The notes: generated from the sequence alone by a model not told the origin. A stretch of DNA of 64,000 bases from Mimosa pudica (GCA_029929735.1 JAKELP010000011.1:4357501-4421500); one strand, 5' to 3'. Shown: positions 35,801-49,805, counted from the first letter of the stretch. Made by a program: numbers and translations.

Positions 35801-36685
35801 GCCTGAAAAAAGTAAAAGCATATATGCTGCATGAATTATGCAGTAAAAAGTAAAAGCATTTATAATAGATTAATTAAAAAAAATTGTAATTATGATCATA
35901 TATGGAGAAGTAAAACAAAAAAAAAATTCATCACATGAGTAAATTATTGGAGTCTACCTGATCAGCAAGAAGGGTGACATTTGAGCCAGCAGCAAGTGCC
36001 ACAACTTTAAATTTATCAGGATTCTCAGCCACAATATCAAGAGTCTACAAAAGCACAAGGATATAATAAAAAGACATAAAACAAAAACCATCAGTTTCAT
36101 GGATCATGCACAAACATGTCAAAGCTATTCATTGAATTTGAGTGATACCTGAGTTCCAATGGAACCAGTGGAGCCCACAATAGAGATGGGCTTTTGCCCC
36201 TCCCATCTCTTGTGACCTGCCTCAGGAACAGCTCTTCCTGGCCATGCAGGAGGTGGTGTATTCACAGAACAATGAATTCCACTGCCAACTTTACCCCCAC
36301 AGCCTTTTCTCTTCAAAGCAAAACCACCTGACAATGAAAAAAACATTACTTTGATAAGAAAATAAATCATAAAAGGGTGGTCAACACTCAATAATGCTTT
36401 TCTTTCAGAAAAATGAGTCACACAAAGAATGGCATTACTTTCAGAAAAAGTCAAACCAAGTAAACATGATGCAAAAACAGGTAAAGGTGAAGAGGGGATA
36501 TTCAAAGTTTTGAACTTTTGATGATTTTGGAGCAAAATATGTGGTTTGAGGAATCCTAGGAAGAAGGAAACATGGGAAAGAGTGAAGTGAGCACCTGGGA
36601 GATTGGCATGTCGGGTAGTGGACTTGAAGGAATCTGAGAAGAAAACAGATTTCACTTCAGCTGGAGAAGACAAGTTAAGAGCCAT
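32889..36685 (-). CDS. DXR: 1-deoxy-D-xylulose 5-phosphate reductoisomerase, plastidic
   Basis: The enzyme rearranges and reduces DXP to 2-C-methyl-D-erythritol 4-phosphate with NADPH and a divalent metal, the committed step of the plastid MEP pathway to isoprenoids. Twelve exons (minus strand order): 36685-36595, 36327-36149, 36044-35958, 35733-35608, 35525-35463, 35211-35062, 34878-34811, 34594-34483, 34371-34267, 34022-33901, 33718-33572 and 33057-32889, giving 472 residues. Key sites are the plastid transit peptide followed by the plant Pro-rich motif PPPAWPGRAVPE, the NADPH loop GSTGSIGTQ (82-90), the metal ligands in PADSEHS (D224, E226), SGGAFRD, HPQSIIHSM (315-323) and ANEKAVE near 405-411. 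Length matches other plant DXRs. The start at 36685 gives the usual MxLN-SPAE beginning; an in-frame ATG at 36745 upstream is less typical. A SINE sits in intron 11. Confidence 0.97.
33169..33341 (+). mobile_element. tRNA-derived SINE in DXR intron 11
   Basis: It has an A-box-like head (TAGTTGGTTGAGCTGGTAAG), a B box (GTTCGAATCCCGG), a 3' part with CGAGTCCGGATTAAACCGGG and an A tail. The exact 18-bp target duplication AAAGTTGACCTTTTGGAA flanks it at 33151-33168 and 33342-33359. It lies antisense to DXR and leaves both splice sites untouched. It is the best preserved SINE in the window. Confidence 0.95.
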
Positions 36686-36830
36686 GGGAAGAACAAAGAA
36701 TTGAAGCCCAGCTGAAGAGATTGAAGTACAGGGAAGAGAAATCAAGAGAAGAGAAGTGAGAGAATATGTTGTTTGTGGTGGAAGATAGATGCTAGTTTAA
36801 TAGACTAAGATGTGGATTTTGGGAGCATTA

Positions 36831-37079
36831 TACTACCTCCATTCCTAAATAAGTAAATATAGGATATTGACTTTTTTTTTAGAGATTAAGGTTGCGAAAT
36901 AGGTTATTAAATGATGACATATTTGATATATTTTTAGATTATCCATTAGTTTATAGGTAAAATAAATTAGTTTAAGGAAAAAAAATTGGGTAAATCAATT
37001 TATAATTAATTAATTTTGCTTTTTTAAGGAATTTATATAAAAAGTCAATTAGGTCTTATATTTAGGACTAGAGAGTATA
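36831..37079 (+). mobile_element. Stowaway-like MITE, copy 5, just upstream of DXR
   Basis: It opens with TACTACCTCCATTCCTAAAT and ends GGACTAGAGAGTA; the interior is as in copy 1. It starts about 150 bp upstream of the DXR start codon, so it lies in or next to the DXR promoter. Confidence 0.85.
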
Positions 37080-40000
37080 TTATTTATATTATTACTATAT
37101 TAATTTTTTTCTCAAATAAGAAAAATGGAAGGTGGGCTATTTTTTTATCTGGCTAAAATTTTCTTGGAGCACTGTAATAAAAGGACGAACTCAAGGAAAG
37201 AGAATAAGACGAGTGGCGTTGGGAGGAATCAGCACCCACCAATGCTGCATTGTAGTGGTACTATATTTGTTTATAGGTGACAAGTATGCATTATCAACTA
37301 AATTAAATAAAATATAGTATATTAGTATCAAGTAAGTTGCTATATATGGTTGACCAATTGAAGTTATGCATCCTAGTATTAACAAGCATTTATTACCATT
37401 TAAGTCAAAGATACATCCAATGAATAATGAATGTTATGATTTTAAAATAAACAAGTTCAATGTATGTGGAAAATTCAAGAAAAATACAAAGAAATATTTA
37501 GTAGGGAATTGAATTTCAAAATTTGTTAAAGGAGATATCCGATATCCAATAGTAAATGTCTCTACTCAAATAGTTATCTCTCTACTCATTTAATTAAAAT
37601 GATTTTGAAATTCAATTATCACTTATTTAAAATTCCATATTTAGTACCACTGTGATATGTGATCATGTGAATATCATATATTTTTTTTTATAAAAGGTGA
37701 ATATCATATATTAAATGCACACTTTTTGTCATTTTACAACTATGACAGTGGATACTGCTGGTAATAAAATTTATTCTCATAAATATTTAATTTATTTTAA
37801 AAAATATAATAAGATTGGTGGGGTTTTCGGTGAGTTCTCTTATAAGAAATATGAAATAATAATAAATTTATACTTTTTATGCTTTTTGTATAACAATAAT
37901 ACTGTTTATTAATGGGGTTGTTTGATAGTTCAATCCAATCTCCAAGGTGAGTTGTTATTTATACCTGCACAAAAATGGGATCTACGCTAAGATTCATCTT
38001 ATATTCACCCTTCATCTTTTTTCTAAAAGAAAAAAGATAATCTCAAATTCCCAGTTGAAAAACACTAGATGCACATTCACAGAAGGCATCAACTCAATCA
38101 ATAAATTATTAAGATTTTTTACCTGAAAAGTATTACGATTCAGAAGCATGAATCTTGATAATATAAATATAAAAATGAAAAAGGAATAGTATAAAAATAT
38201 AAATTTAAGATTAAAATAACTTTTTTGGAATTAAGGAAGCCAAGTAAATTACTTTTACTTATAGTATATGCTTCCTCTAGCCCCCACTATAATAGGTAGT
38301 CGACCATTTTACACTAATTAAGAAAACATAGTTGACTCATTTACTATGAGTAAAATTAATGTGGTTTTCTAATTTATCCTTTTATCATTTAGTAATGAGC
38401 ACAAGTCTTTGCTAAAACCATACCTCAAAAACTAGTAGTCGAAGTTTGGGAACCAATGAAGTTGGGATACCCTTCAACACAACTTCTCCACTTTAAGGTA
38501 ATTAACTAGGTGTTTTGCATATCTTTTTGTTGATCAATCTCTCCATCAAAATCCTTTGCACGTAGCCTCTATGTTTAGCCTTCTCTCAAGGAAATAAATT
38601 AAAGGTCTGTTGTAACAAACATTTGTCTTTGGAGAAACACATTCCAAAATCTAGTAGTTCAAATCAGGTATTATAAAACCCCCTTTAAGGAAATCTACTC
38701 AATGTCGCCAATCCTCTCCTTACTTCTAATACAAAGAACAATTACCAAAAACATAAACACTTAGCATCTTGACTTTTACATGTTGCTAGTACTTCGGAAA
38801 AAAAATTATCATGCTACCTTTTATAATATGAAAAGGAAGAAGCATACAATGTTTTTCGTCTGGTTTTGTCTCTTATTATAACAACCTATATAGAGATATC
38901 GGAATATTTAATGATTTTCCCCATTTTACACCTTATTATGTTTTTCAATATTTCATGCTAAAGCCTATAACTATTTCTCTATATCTCTCTTATACACTCC
39001 ACCAAAATAAGAGTAAAGTTAAAAAGTAAATTTATTTCAGACATATTTATTTCCCTCAGCTACATTCTCAATAAATTTTGCATTCTAAATTCTTATAATA
39101 AGGGACAAAGGGAGTAATAATATGTGATACAAAGTAAGTTATATAGAACCAAGAGATTTATTTAGTTTCTTTAACTACCCTATAAAAGTCAATTAAAATC
39201 ACACTCTCTCTAATCGTTATTATATGTCACTAACCAACAAGCTTTCTTGACTATTTTACAAGGCACTTAGGAGTAACAATAGTATTGATTATATTTTTCA
39301 TATATACCCATATTTAGTAAAGTTAGACAGAGATCTAATGAGTAATGTGGTGTTATATTTTATTATAAATAATGAGGGTAACAATTAAAATCACTGGGAG
39401 TTTAATTTAAGACATTTTTTATGTATTAAATTAATTTTATTGATTTATAAGAATTTGTAGTCCATGTCTATTTAACAATAATGCATCGAGTAACACGTGC
39501 AGCACGGCCTGGTTGGAATTAAAATGAATTTGGCAATGGCAGCCATGAGACAACGTGTTCAAAATTCATTTCATTTATTAATGTCACAAAAACAATAATG
39601 GCAGCATGCAACAACCAAACGGATTAGTCCACTCTGAATACTCAACATGAGACTATGAGAGTCTCTTTCTAGTTACTCCATGCGCCATGTCCTTTTCACA
39701 TTTTACCTTTTTTTTCAACTAAATTAATTCATTTAATAAAATTAAATACTTAATTATCGCACATATCATACTATTTTTCTATATGATTGGATTATTTATA
39801 CATACTGAATAGTTTTTATAGGTCAGAAAAATATAATTAAAAATGATAAACATAAATAACTTAAAAGTAATTTATTCAGCTCATTCAATGTCTTAATCTT
39901 CAGAAATCAATAAATTGAATCTTATATTAATTATCCTGCATAACATGTCGCTCAATCCTCCATGTCTTTTCACTTTTTCAGTCTTAAATAATAGTGGAAT

Positions 40001-40486
40001 CAATCAAAATTAGGTAAAAATTAATCAAATTACAGTGAAATTCTTATATACAACTTGAGTGATATTAAATAGATTATTATTAACAACTAAATTAATTATT
40101 AGTGCAACTTTTTGATTTGTCAGTATTAAGCTATAATTGGAAACTCTTAAGTTGTCATGGATAACCCTTTGAACTATATTGAGCTATAATAGGAAATCAT
40201 TTAGATGTCCAGAATTTCGATATAATTTGATTATTTTTAGGTCTAATTTATAATTTTCCCTACATGAAAGAAGACGTTGAAGAATCATACTAACCTCAAA
40301 CAAATAAGACATTACTAGGATGTTAAGGATGAGAATATTGCATCATCTATTGAAGTGGAAATTCTTAGATGCCTTCCCTTCAGATTTGGCGTTTATATCC
40401 AACCACCTCTTATCACTTGTCCTTTTCGTCCTTAATTATGTGTTTACGTTCTCAGTTACATTCATAGTAAGATCAATTTTCCAGTT

Positions 40487-40521
<35 letters not shown>

Positions 40522-42885
40522 TCCAGTAGATCTAAGTAACATAATCTCTCCTACCCATGATATAAGGTTTAACTTTGGGAGAAGGTGTGTCCCAAAATAT
40601 AAATTGCCCTTTTTATTTGTTTTAGTATTTATTGTGTTTTTTCCTCTTTTACCTTTTATTAAGAACACTCTCACGGTCAAGAACACTCTTACGATCTCAC
40701 TCATCTTCACCATGCGGCATACACATATTATCTCATCTTTTTCTCATTTAGTAACCTTTTAACCTGTTCACTTTATAGATAGGGGGCAAAGTTGGGGAAA
40801 TATATTTCTAACTCACGACTTACTTTTGACTAATTTTAACAGTTTATTACGAACCGGAAGGAGTATCGTTTATAAATCAAATTCAATCAAAGTTGTAAGG
40901 AACAGATCTCTTTAGGCTTATTAAATGAAATTTGAAGGACATATCTGTGTAGAACTTTGTTATTAGGGACTTAATTAAGTTTCTTTACTATAATCAACCA
41001 TCACAGATTTTGGTTTGCTAACTGATTAGATTATAGATTCAGTTTTTAAGTTACAATTAAAATCAACATTTTGCATTACTAATGAAAAACATCATTTTCG
41101 TGGTAAAAAAACACATAATTTTCTTTTTGTTATGAGAAAAACGCATCATTATTTTATTGGTGTTTGACTTGGACTGTTAGTACTTTTGATTGACGCGGTC
41201 GATCTGTTTTTTAAAAAAATCAAATAAACTCATGGAAGGTAACGTTTGATGAAAACTATACTTAACCTTTAAAAGATTAAAATTTTTGCAGAAATTCCTT
41301 TAGAGAATTTTATATTGATACAGTCTAACCGGACCAAACTTCTACTATATGATTTTAATTTTGATATTTCATTTCAGTATATTTCTATAGATTACATCAA
41401 AATCGATGAATTCTGTGTCGACCATTCATTATCTTGTCATTAGTAAACCTGTAACAATTTTATTTACTTATTTTATTACTGACAATTTTATTTACTTATT
41501 TTATTACTGGTGTGGTGTCTGGCGACTATAATCAAGCATCTGATAATGAAACCGATTAATAAAACAAAAATAAGGAACTGAAGAAAAAAAAAATTATTTA
41601 GACAAAGTTTATGACTGCGTTGGCGGGTCATGCCAATTAATTTCATTAATTTATATCTATTTTCAACTATGGCTGCAAGTTCCATATGTAGAGAATATGT
41701 AAGATTTCCGGCAACTCTGAATATCTTATTATCTTATACACAGATCCGGCAAATTCTTCAAACATAGAAGAATCCTAAAATAAACAATGAGTTATTTTGC
41801 TTAATGTTCAAAGATCAGGATGATTTGATTTTCGTTTTCCCATAAAAAAATATGATAGTCAACATGCTAGCGTTGAATGCATTTAGTCAAAGTAGCATTG
41901 GTCTTAATTTCAACACACATGAATAAACAATGAAACGTTCTTATAACAATTTGTGTTGGTGGGATGAGTATATGTTCAAGAAAAGGTTACATCAGATAAT
42001 AAGATTAGCATGGAGACCAAAGAAAATTTCATATATTTTGAGTTTGACTTAGCAAGTAATGTGAAGTGTAAACAGTATGAATTGGTAAACATTATCAGCC
42101 GAGTAAACCAACTTTAGTATGATTATATGATGATTTATTTGAAGGGAACCGCTGATTTATTTGAGCCTTAAAGAACCCGAAGTGATGCAGCACGGGTATT
42201 TTACATGTATAGCTTTATCCAGTATTGTAATATCAATGATACTATAAAATATAAAATTTATAGAAAACTACATTATCTAAAAGGTATGAATTGTTTTGTT
42301 TTATTGTTAAAGGATTATATACAATAAACTATTCTTTCAATTTTTTTTCTTCTTAACATATCCCAACATGATCTAAATGTTGGAAATGCCGTTCCTTTCT
42401 TAACATAACTATCATTCTTCTGCATTGTGAGGAAAAAGCTATCCAGCTAGTTTTGTTCTTTTATCACAAAAGACATGATGACATAACTCTTGTAAAGAAA
42501 TTAAAACCATGATATATCTATTATTGTAACGATTATTAGTCAAAGGTTACAAAATAGGTATGGCTATAGAACGAGATCGCTCCAAGCTTATGTTGAAGTA
42601 GGAACTACTAGTTCTCCAACTCTCCCAACTTCAGGTTTTGTGGATTTATCTGGCAAGAAATACAATAAATAGGCAATCTATCAAAAAAATATATTAAAAA
42701 GGCAACTTAATGCACAAAACCACTATAATATGGAACTGGAAAGGGTTAGATGTAAACAGCCTTACCCTCACATGCAGATAGGCTGATTCTTCAAAGACTT
42801 GAACTAATGATCTCTTCTTAGTCATACAGTAGCAATATTTATCATTGACACACCCTCTAATTGGCATAAAATATAATATCATTAC
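37080..42885. other. Long intergenic region between DXR and PEX14
   Basis: About 5.8 kb of AT-rich DNA. A worn MITE-like pair of ends is possible (TCCTCTAGCCCCCACTATAA near 38273 and AAGGGACAAAGGGAGTA near 39116). A (CA)n microsatellite is listed separately. Short frames at 37132-37385, 40462-40713 and 41488-41685 have no domain. I see no gene. Confidence 0.5.
40490..40519. repeat. (CA)15 microsatellite
   Basis: An uninterrupted run of about fifteen CA units. Confidence 0.95.
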
Positions 42886-45800
42886 TCATTGTTCTTCGTG
42901 TTTAGCTTCCTCATCATGCATCTCAATCTCACCATTTTTTACACTGCCACTCTCTGTTGTTGCACCTTCAGGTTCAGATATTTGGGGGTTCCTCTGCATG
43001 TCATCAGATGCCTCTGATGCGTTAGAAGAAGGAGCCACTGACTGATCATCTGACCCCTGTTCTTTTGGGACTGATGATGGCTTCGGGCGCCTAATGGCTT
43101 CGGCAGCTTCTGCCATTGCTAAGGGAGGAGGCTGAGGAGGTACCCAAGAACGCCGGACTGGCTGCTCACTTGATTGAGCACCACCAGATTCTACAGTACG
43201 CTCATTTTCATTCTCAATCTCTTGGATTCTGACATTTTTCCTCTGCCACCAAGGTGATGGCGCATCACCATTAGATTTAACGGTGTCTCGAACCATAGTA
43301 ATCGAGTCCTTACCATTTGATTGAATGGTCTTTGCCATAGAAATCAACTCATCATCATTTACAAGAGTCCTATGCTCTTCAGTATAGCTGCTTTGCACCT
43401 GACCTAGCTCCCAAGGCTAACCAGGAACACACTAGTCAATCTCACATGGGCCTTAAACCATGGACAAAGGAATGCTAATAAACATGCATGTTTCTTAAAT
43501 TTTCACAAGAATGAACATGAGTGCTTAAGCTTATGATCTGTTAATTTGAAGTAACGTCCACACAGCCCCAAATTATTCCATGTTTTAATCAAATTCATAA
43601 AGCCTGAGTTTATGCGGTATATGACAGTGTATGCTTATTTGATGTCTCTCCAAACATTTCACCTAAATAATGTAACTCCAGGAATTGCTTTCTATTAAAT
43701 TATTTTAGGGTTGAAAAAGCTGTAAGCTTAAGCATGCAAAAGATGAATTCATCCAATGCGAAAGCATCAAGAATTTACTCTGCTATTGTAAGGCATTTCT
43801 CCTCTTTGGACCGTGGCCATCATCTGCAAAGCATGATAGCATAACTCGTTGGCCAAAAACAAAATAATAATATAAATCAATAGAAATATGTTCAGGTATT
43901 AAGGGAAAGAGTTACTGCTGCCTATGGATCTGACAAAGTCACAATTGGATGAAAAGGATATAGAATGTTAACATTAGAGCCAACAGGACTGTAAATGGGC
44001 AAGAAAGAGTTTATTTCTTCTCTGGAATTAAAAACAAGTGCTGAGTAATGAGAATTCATGAGAATCTACTTATAAAATGTGACAAAGGAGAACGGATAAC
44101 ACCAGCGACAGTAAAATGATAAATAATTATTTTCAAAACTAACACAAGTATCAATAGTCAACAACTACCACATAACTAAAGGAGGGACCAAAAACCAAAA
44201 GACTGAGGCTTACATCCGGATATGACTTTGGAGGAGGAGCAGTAGCTGGTTCCAAAGAAGCAGGTAGTGATGAAGATCTCACTGCCCATGGCAATCAAGT
44301 TATATGCATGATTCCAAAATTTAACCTACCAAGTTATTAAGATTTAATATGTGTAACAACCTGAACGCAGGTCATACTCCCCATTGCCATTCACAAGAAT
44401 TTGCTGCATGCATCAAAAAAGAAGAGAGTATATTAAATTTGCCAGAAGACAAGTCAAATACGTTCAAGAGTTCTGAGTGAAATTAATGGAGAAGCATTCT
44501 TCTTCATGTGCATCACCGTGTCTAACCTTGGAGCTTCCTTGAGTGACTCTATATTCTTGCTCTGAACGAGATGCTATGCTTGAGGCTATTGTTTGTCCCA
44601 TAGTTTAACATAAGAGGAGGATAACCAAAAAACTTAAAATTAGATAATTTTCAAGTCTTGACCAAAAAAAAAAAGATAATTTACAAGCATCTTCTGCAAA
44701 AGTGAGCAACAATTTCTGGCATGCACAGCTAAAAGTTTTCATTTTCGGGAAAGTCCAAATCATGAAATGAAAATGGAATGTGAGGTAAGGAGATTGAGAT
44801 TCCTTGCCCAGCTCATCAAGCTACTAATCCGGATAGAACTGCAGTTATTGCGAAAGCATCTGGGTCAACATTCTCAGGCCAAGACACTACTATGCTACAG
44901 TTATATGAATTCTTAATGAATACAAAAGGACTATTGGCAAGTCATCAATCAAACGTGCGATATAAAAAATAAATATTGGGTCAAGCAGAGAATATTATAG
45001 CCTGAGCTTAAAAAAGAAAATTTAAAGTACCTTCCAGTTTCTTTAATGCATTGGTCATTAGTTTCATTTGCTGTACTTGCTCATCTAAATGGCTCACATA
45101 TGCCTCAAAGTATCTCCTCTCTGCATAGTATAAAATCAGAAGCAGAAGCAATTTAAATACTATTAACAAAAAAGTAAAGCACAAGTCATTTGGGGAGGGG
45201 GGATAAAATATACAACATCCACTGCCGTAAAACTGAAGTTATACAATACCAACCTTCACTTTTTGAAGTCAGCAATTCACGGCTCACTTTTGCCATTTCT
45301 GTAGCTGCAGCTGCAGCTTCTTTTGCAGCCTGTGCAGCTTCTTCAACCAACACTGGTTTTGAGTCAGTTCTCTTCGACTCGTCATCTTCATCTTCAACTA
45401 TAACCTTGCGTATCCAAGATTTCAACCGAGGAAGAATGGACTTCTAAAACATGAAGTAGGCTTTCAAATTGTCAAGGAAGGCTCAAACCAATCATATTAA
45501 AGCTTAGGCATGTAGCAGGTCACTAAATTTATAAGGTATAGCAACGATATAGAAGCAGTACCATTCTGAACATGGCATTGAACACCCCACACGGAGATTA
45601 ACGGAATATACCTTAATCAGTACAGCTGTACCAGCACCAGAAGCGGCCAGTAATCCAACAGCAATAAAGGCATGGGACCAGTGAAATCTGTAACGAGATA
45701 AGGTTCCTGCCGAAGGAGGGGCACCTGCAGGCTGCAAAGTCTGTGGCTGGACTTGTTGAACATTCGGCGATGCCCTTGGTTGGCCATCTATGAGTATCAC

Positions 45801-47243
45801 AACATACAAGGTAAGGAATGCAAATCATGCACAAATCAACTCAGCTCTATATCAACATATTAAAAAATAATAATGCCGGTTTTACAAGTAGTCTAACAAA
45901 AATAAGGATAGGACAAACAAAATAATATCCATCTGTAACTTCAACATTACACTCCTCACCTTGATTTATACCAGATGTCTGCACACTCGGGGGAGAATCC
46001 TAGAATTTCAATGAAATTAAAATAATTGAACAACCATGACAGTGGAAATCAGTTGGATAAGTTGTACAAAATCAAATGAAAATAGTGAGGCTTAAAAATT
46101 AGTAAACTGGTCAAATAACTAGCTTACTGGCACAAGACGAAAAGCTTCATCTATCTCCTCCTTTGTAAGTCCCTTCTTTTCTAGAAAAGATCTCCTGTAC
46201 ATAACAGGGGAGCCTTTAACTTTTGGGTGAGACAGAAATTTCACAGCATTTTGTACTTGTTCCTCCCTCATTGGCTGTGAGTTCACAAAGACTGATGTTG
46301 GAGAAATTTCTTTCACAGGCTCAGTGGCATTTTGCTGTTCCACATTTGTTGGTTGTGTGATTTCAGCACCCAAACCTCAAAAAGGAAAACCAATAATCCA
46401 ACAATACACAGTAAGAGTGAATGAGAAGGGAACCAACTTATAAATCATAAAGACGTGCTTTTCATATACAAACCATTTTTGAAAATTAAAGCGTCAGCTT
46501 GATTATGATTTTTCAACATTGCTATTCAGGAAGCTTTTGTTTTCCTCACATTAAAGACCTTGATATAATACATAGAAAGAAAAGGGCTAACCCAGTTCAA
46601 GTACCTACTTAGTGGGGTGCTGAAAATGAGAATATACTAAACAGTCTTACCCCTACAATTATGCAGACAGACCCACGGCAAGTAAGCTTACCGCTGATTC
46701 AAGCCCATCATTCTGATATAATATATGAAAGTCACACACAAAATTCTAGTTCAGATTTTTCCTCTAACTTTTTTCATGAAGTAGGGGCAAATCTCAAACA
46801 AAAATAGTAGATCATAGAATATAGCTTGCTTCTTCGTATCATTCCCCAGCACAAGGCAGAAAGAAAACATAAATACATTCTTAAACACAATCAAAATTAC
46901 AATCTTTCCATATCAATTAACACAAGTCCATGGTCAGTGTCCTTCCTCTATATATCCAAACTAATAGAACAATAGAAAATAGAGTAGTTTTCTAAAGCTA
47001 ACATTAAGAAGATTCAATGAATTTAACTTTATCTCATAAAGGAATTAGAATTTAATCATTCTGAACAATACTATTAAGTTAAATTTTAAGGATTACTAGA
47101 AACTCAAAAAAAAAAAAAAAAACTCCATATTGAAACTATCAGAACTAAAAAAAAGCTTGAATCAGCTAAATGTTTTCATTTCAGTAATTTTCACCTGAGT
47201 TTTGACGATTATCATCAGGAGGAGCATCAGACTGGTTACTCAT
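42886..47243 (-). CDS. PEX14: Peroxisomal membrane protein PEX14
   Basis: PEX14 is the docking component of the peroxisomal matrix-protein import machinery; it binds the cargo receptor PEX5 at the peroxisome membrane. Eleven exons (minus order): 47243-47195, 46375-46128, 45999-45960, 45787-45612, 45443-45254, 45120-45031, 44585-44527, 44403-44361, 44281-44214, 43823-43779 and 43416-42886, giving 512 residues. Residues 57-99 are the conserved N-terminal PEX5-binding fold (VKFLSHPKVKGSPV, RRSFLEKKGLTKEEID). Residues 151-171 form the single hydrophobic segment (IAVGLLAASGAGTAV). An Ala/Glu-rich, probably coiled-coil part follows (about 200-265). The C-terminal part has PWWQRK, RSWVPPQPPP and AMAEAAEAIRRPKP, as in Arabidopsis PEX14. 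The stretch between KSYPDMMATVQRGE and PWELGQ is about 20 residues shorter than I expect: the INDxPPNPNQ block is not found. Exons 7, 8 and 10 are short and their borders less certain. Confidence 0.93.
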
Positions 47244-47535
47244 GTTCACTTGAGAATTCTAAAATTACGAACGATGGAAATTGAAGTGGAAAAAGCGACG
47301 TTAACGGTCGCCGGAGTTGACGGAGAAGTCAACGGCGGCGAGAATTCCGATGAGTAGGAAGAAAAGGTGAATTAGTGAAGAAGACGCCAAAACGGTGCGG
47401 ATAAGTCCATACATATTACATAACACACACAACACATAAGCACCGCTTATAATAAGTTATAAATAATAAATTTTCCCTATCTTTTGTTTCATCTATTCTC
47501 AGCCTCTCAAATTTTGTTTCTTCTTCTATTATATA
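47244..47535. other. PEX14 promoter region
   Basis: Directly upstream of the PEX14 ATG (minus strand), with a GC-richer leader near 47290-47400. I see no clear TATA box. Confidence 0.5.
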
Positions 47536-47820
47536 TACTCCCGCCAATAATATAAATGTGCACCCGCTCAAAAAACACTCCAAAACATTTAAAAGTTAGT
47601 TAGTTGGTGTATGTATTCAATTATTTTTTTTAATATTGCATTTATTTATTATGATGCTATTAAAAGAGAGAAATGAGTAAGCATTAATAAATATGAAATA
47701 GAATTAAGGGTAAATTAGGAGAAAATACGTTAAATGAAGAGGCAAAGTAATGTGCACTCTTATATTTTAGATTAAAATCATTCAAATTTTAGGATTTTAT
47801 ATTATAGATTGAAGAGAGTA
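47536..47820. mobile_element. MITE of a third family, copy A
   Basis: It opens with TATACTCCCGCCAATAATAT and closes with a TTATATTATAG...GAGAGAGTA-like end. The interior (TTTATTATGATGCTATTAAA, CATTCAAATTTTAGGATTTTAT) matches the element at 53865. Its left end lies within 300 bp of the PEX14 start codon. Confidence 0.65.
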
Positions 47821-49269
47821 GTTATTTAGTAATATTGGTTTAGATTAACTTTTTAAAAGTGATTATATGTTTTACGCTTTATCGGTAAGCATGTGAGGGA
47901 GCTTTGTTTTATTTTGCGTTTTTGATCCCTTATAGGTTGTAACATGCAAGCCCAATGGAAATTGAACATTGGGTTTAATCTTGATTTAATACATTGAGAA
48001 CGTCTTAGAGATTGAGATGTCTTTTTTTTTTTTTTTGCCAATAGAGATTGAGATGTCAATACTATGTGTTAATTTATTAGTGTTGATGTAATAGTTTTGA
48101 ATCAAATATCCCAATAAACTTGTGGAGGGAGTGTTGAAAGAATTGGTCTCTCTAAAGCTAAACATGTTTAAATCGTCTAGATTTGATTTCATTAAAAACA
48201 TTTTAATAGAGATATAATATACAACATTTAGATAAGAGATGTTTGGTACATATATCACTAACTTTCTTTACTTAATTTTTTATTAGTAAAGTATGGACCC
48301 GTTCCGGCCTTTAAATCTTCAATGGATTCTTACGAATGGGCTTGGGCTATAATATTGGTGAGAAATGGCTCATGATGATGATATAATTTGTGCTCAATAT
48401 TAAAATGAAGTCAGCTGATTGTATTTTCATTTGGTTTCTAATTCCATCAAACTTGAAATACAATAATTATCTAATCTAAATAAGTAAATATGATCTAAAT
48501 GTAGAAAGAGTGAATTTTTTTTATATGCGCAGATTAAATTACAATCTCAAATCATTTGAGAGTTCAACATAGATAAATGATCGAGGACATTTAAACTGAC
48601 CACCCCTTTCTACAATTGATAACGCTTCTTTTGCAAGTCTATCTGCTAGTTACCATATTCACCTCACTGTTGCACCATTCAATATGAACTTCCCAATCTT
48701 TCTTGAACCAGTTTTTATCTCCGCTAACAAATTAGCTTCGATATGATCTTTCTTCCAGCCATGAGACAAGGGGAGTCTTTGAACATTTAATTTCATCAAT
48801 CTAACACATTAAATCATATAACTTACAATTTTTGGTATGTGAGAATTAATTAAAGTGGACTAATGATAAGTAAGAGCGATATATGCCAAGTTGTTTGTTC
48901 TATTTATCTAAAACATGGCAACATAGGAAATACAGCCAAAAAGCAACACCTATCTTAGATAGCTGAGTCCATAAATGGTTGACTGAACGAGCATTTGATG
49001 TTACACAAGACTCCTTGGGAAATGAGCGTTAAAGCGACTTATCTGGTTGACTTAGCTATCTCCATGGCAACACAATGATTACAAATGAGGCTCTCATCGG
49101 CTTCATATTCACTTGAACACATATTATAGTCAATTTAATCATGTTTATTGCCTCAATGGCCTATCAATGTTTAATTTGGCGGGAAGATTAAGCTCTTGTT
49201 TATATTGAAATTTGGCATTAATAGACTTTTAGTCTCCGCTTCTTTTTCACCATCAAGAGAGATAGATTA
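47821..49269. other. Intergenic region, no gene recognised
   Basis: AT-rich. The sequence near 48630-48780 could be a worn retroelement piece, but I cannot show it. Nothing else is supported. Confidence 0.4.
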
Positions 49270-49516
49270 TACTCCATCCGGTCCTAAATATAAGACCTAA
49301 TTGATTTTTTTGAAAAATCTTAAAAAAAGCAAAATAAGTTAATTATAAATTGATTTACCTAATTTTTTTTTCCCTTAAACTAGTTTATTTTACTTATAAA
49401 CTAATGGATAATCTAAAAATATATCAAATATGTCATGATTTAATAGACTATTTGGTAACCTTAACCTCTCCAAAATAAAGTTATCTAGGTCCTATATTTA
49501 GGACCAGAGGTAGTAT
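49270..49516 (-). mobile_element. Stowaway-like MITE, copy 6 (inverted)
   Basis: It opens with TACTCCATCCGGTCCTAAAT and ends with TTTAGGACCAGAGGTAGTA. The interior is the reverse of copy 1. It lies about 290 bp past the 3' end of the MYB gene. Confidence 0.9.
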
Positions 49517-49805
49517 ATGGCCAAAAGTCCTATGTTCTCGGGTGACATAAAATCGCTCATGCAATCGTAACTGGTTTTAAGGGTTTCACCTTCTTATAAT
49601 CTTATACATTTAAACATAATGGCTGAAAGAGTTATTCATTCCAATAGAGCATTATGCATGATCAAAGCCAGATTAATTAGGCATGTACATCAAAAGTCAG
49701 GGGAGAAAATAATTCATGCACTGACAGATTGGAGGAACAAATGACAAGAGACCTAATAATATGAATATTATTAAGATAATTAAATTTAAAGAAGGGTTCA
49801 ATAAT

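Noticed and set aside
36686..36745. Longer DXR start at 36745
   Set aside because: The second ATG at 36685 matches the beginning of other plant DXR proteins; the longer form remains possible but is less likely.
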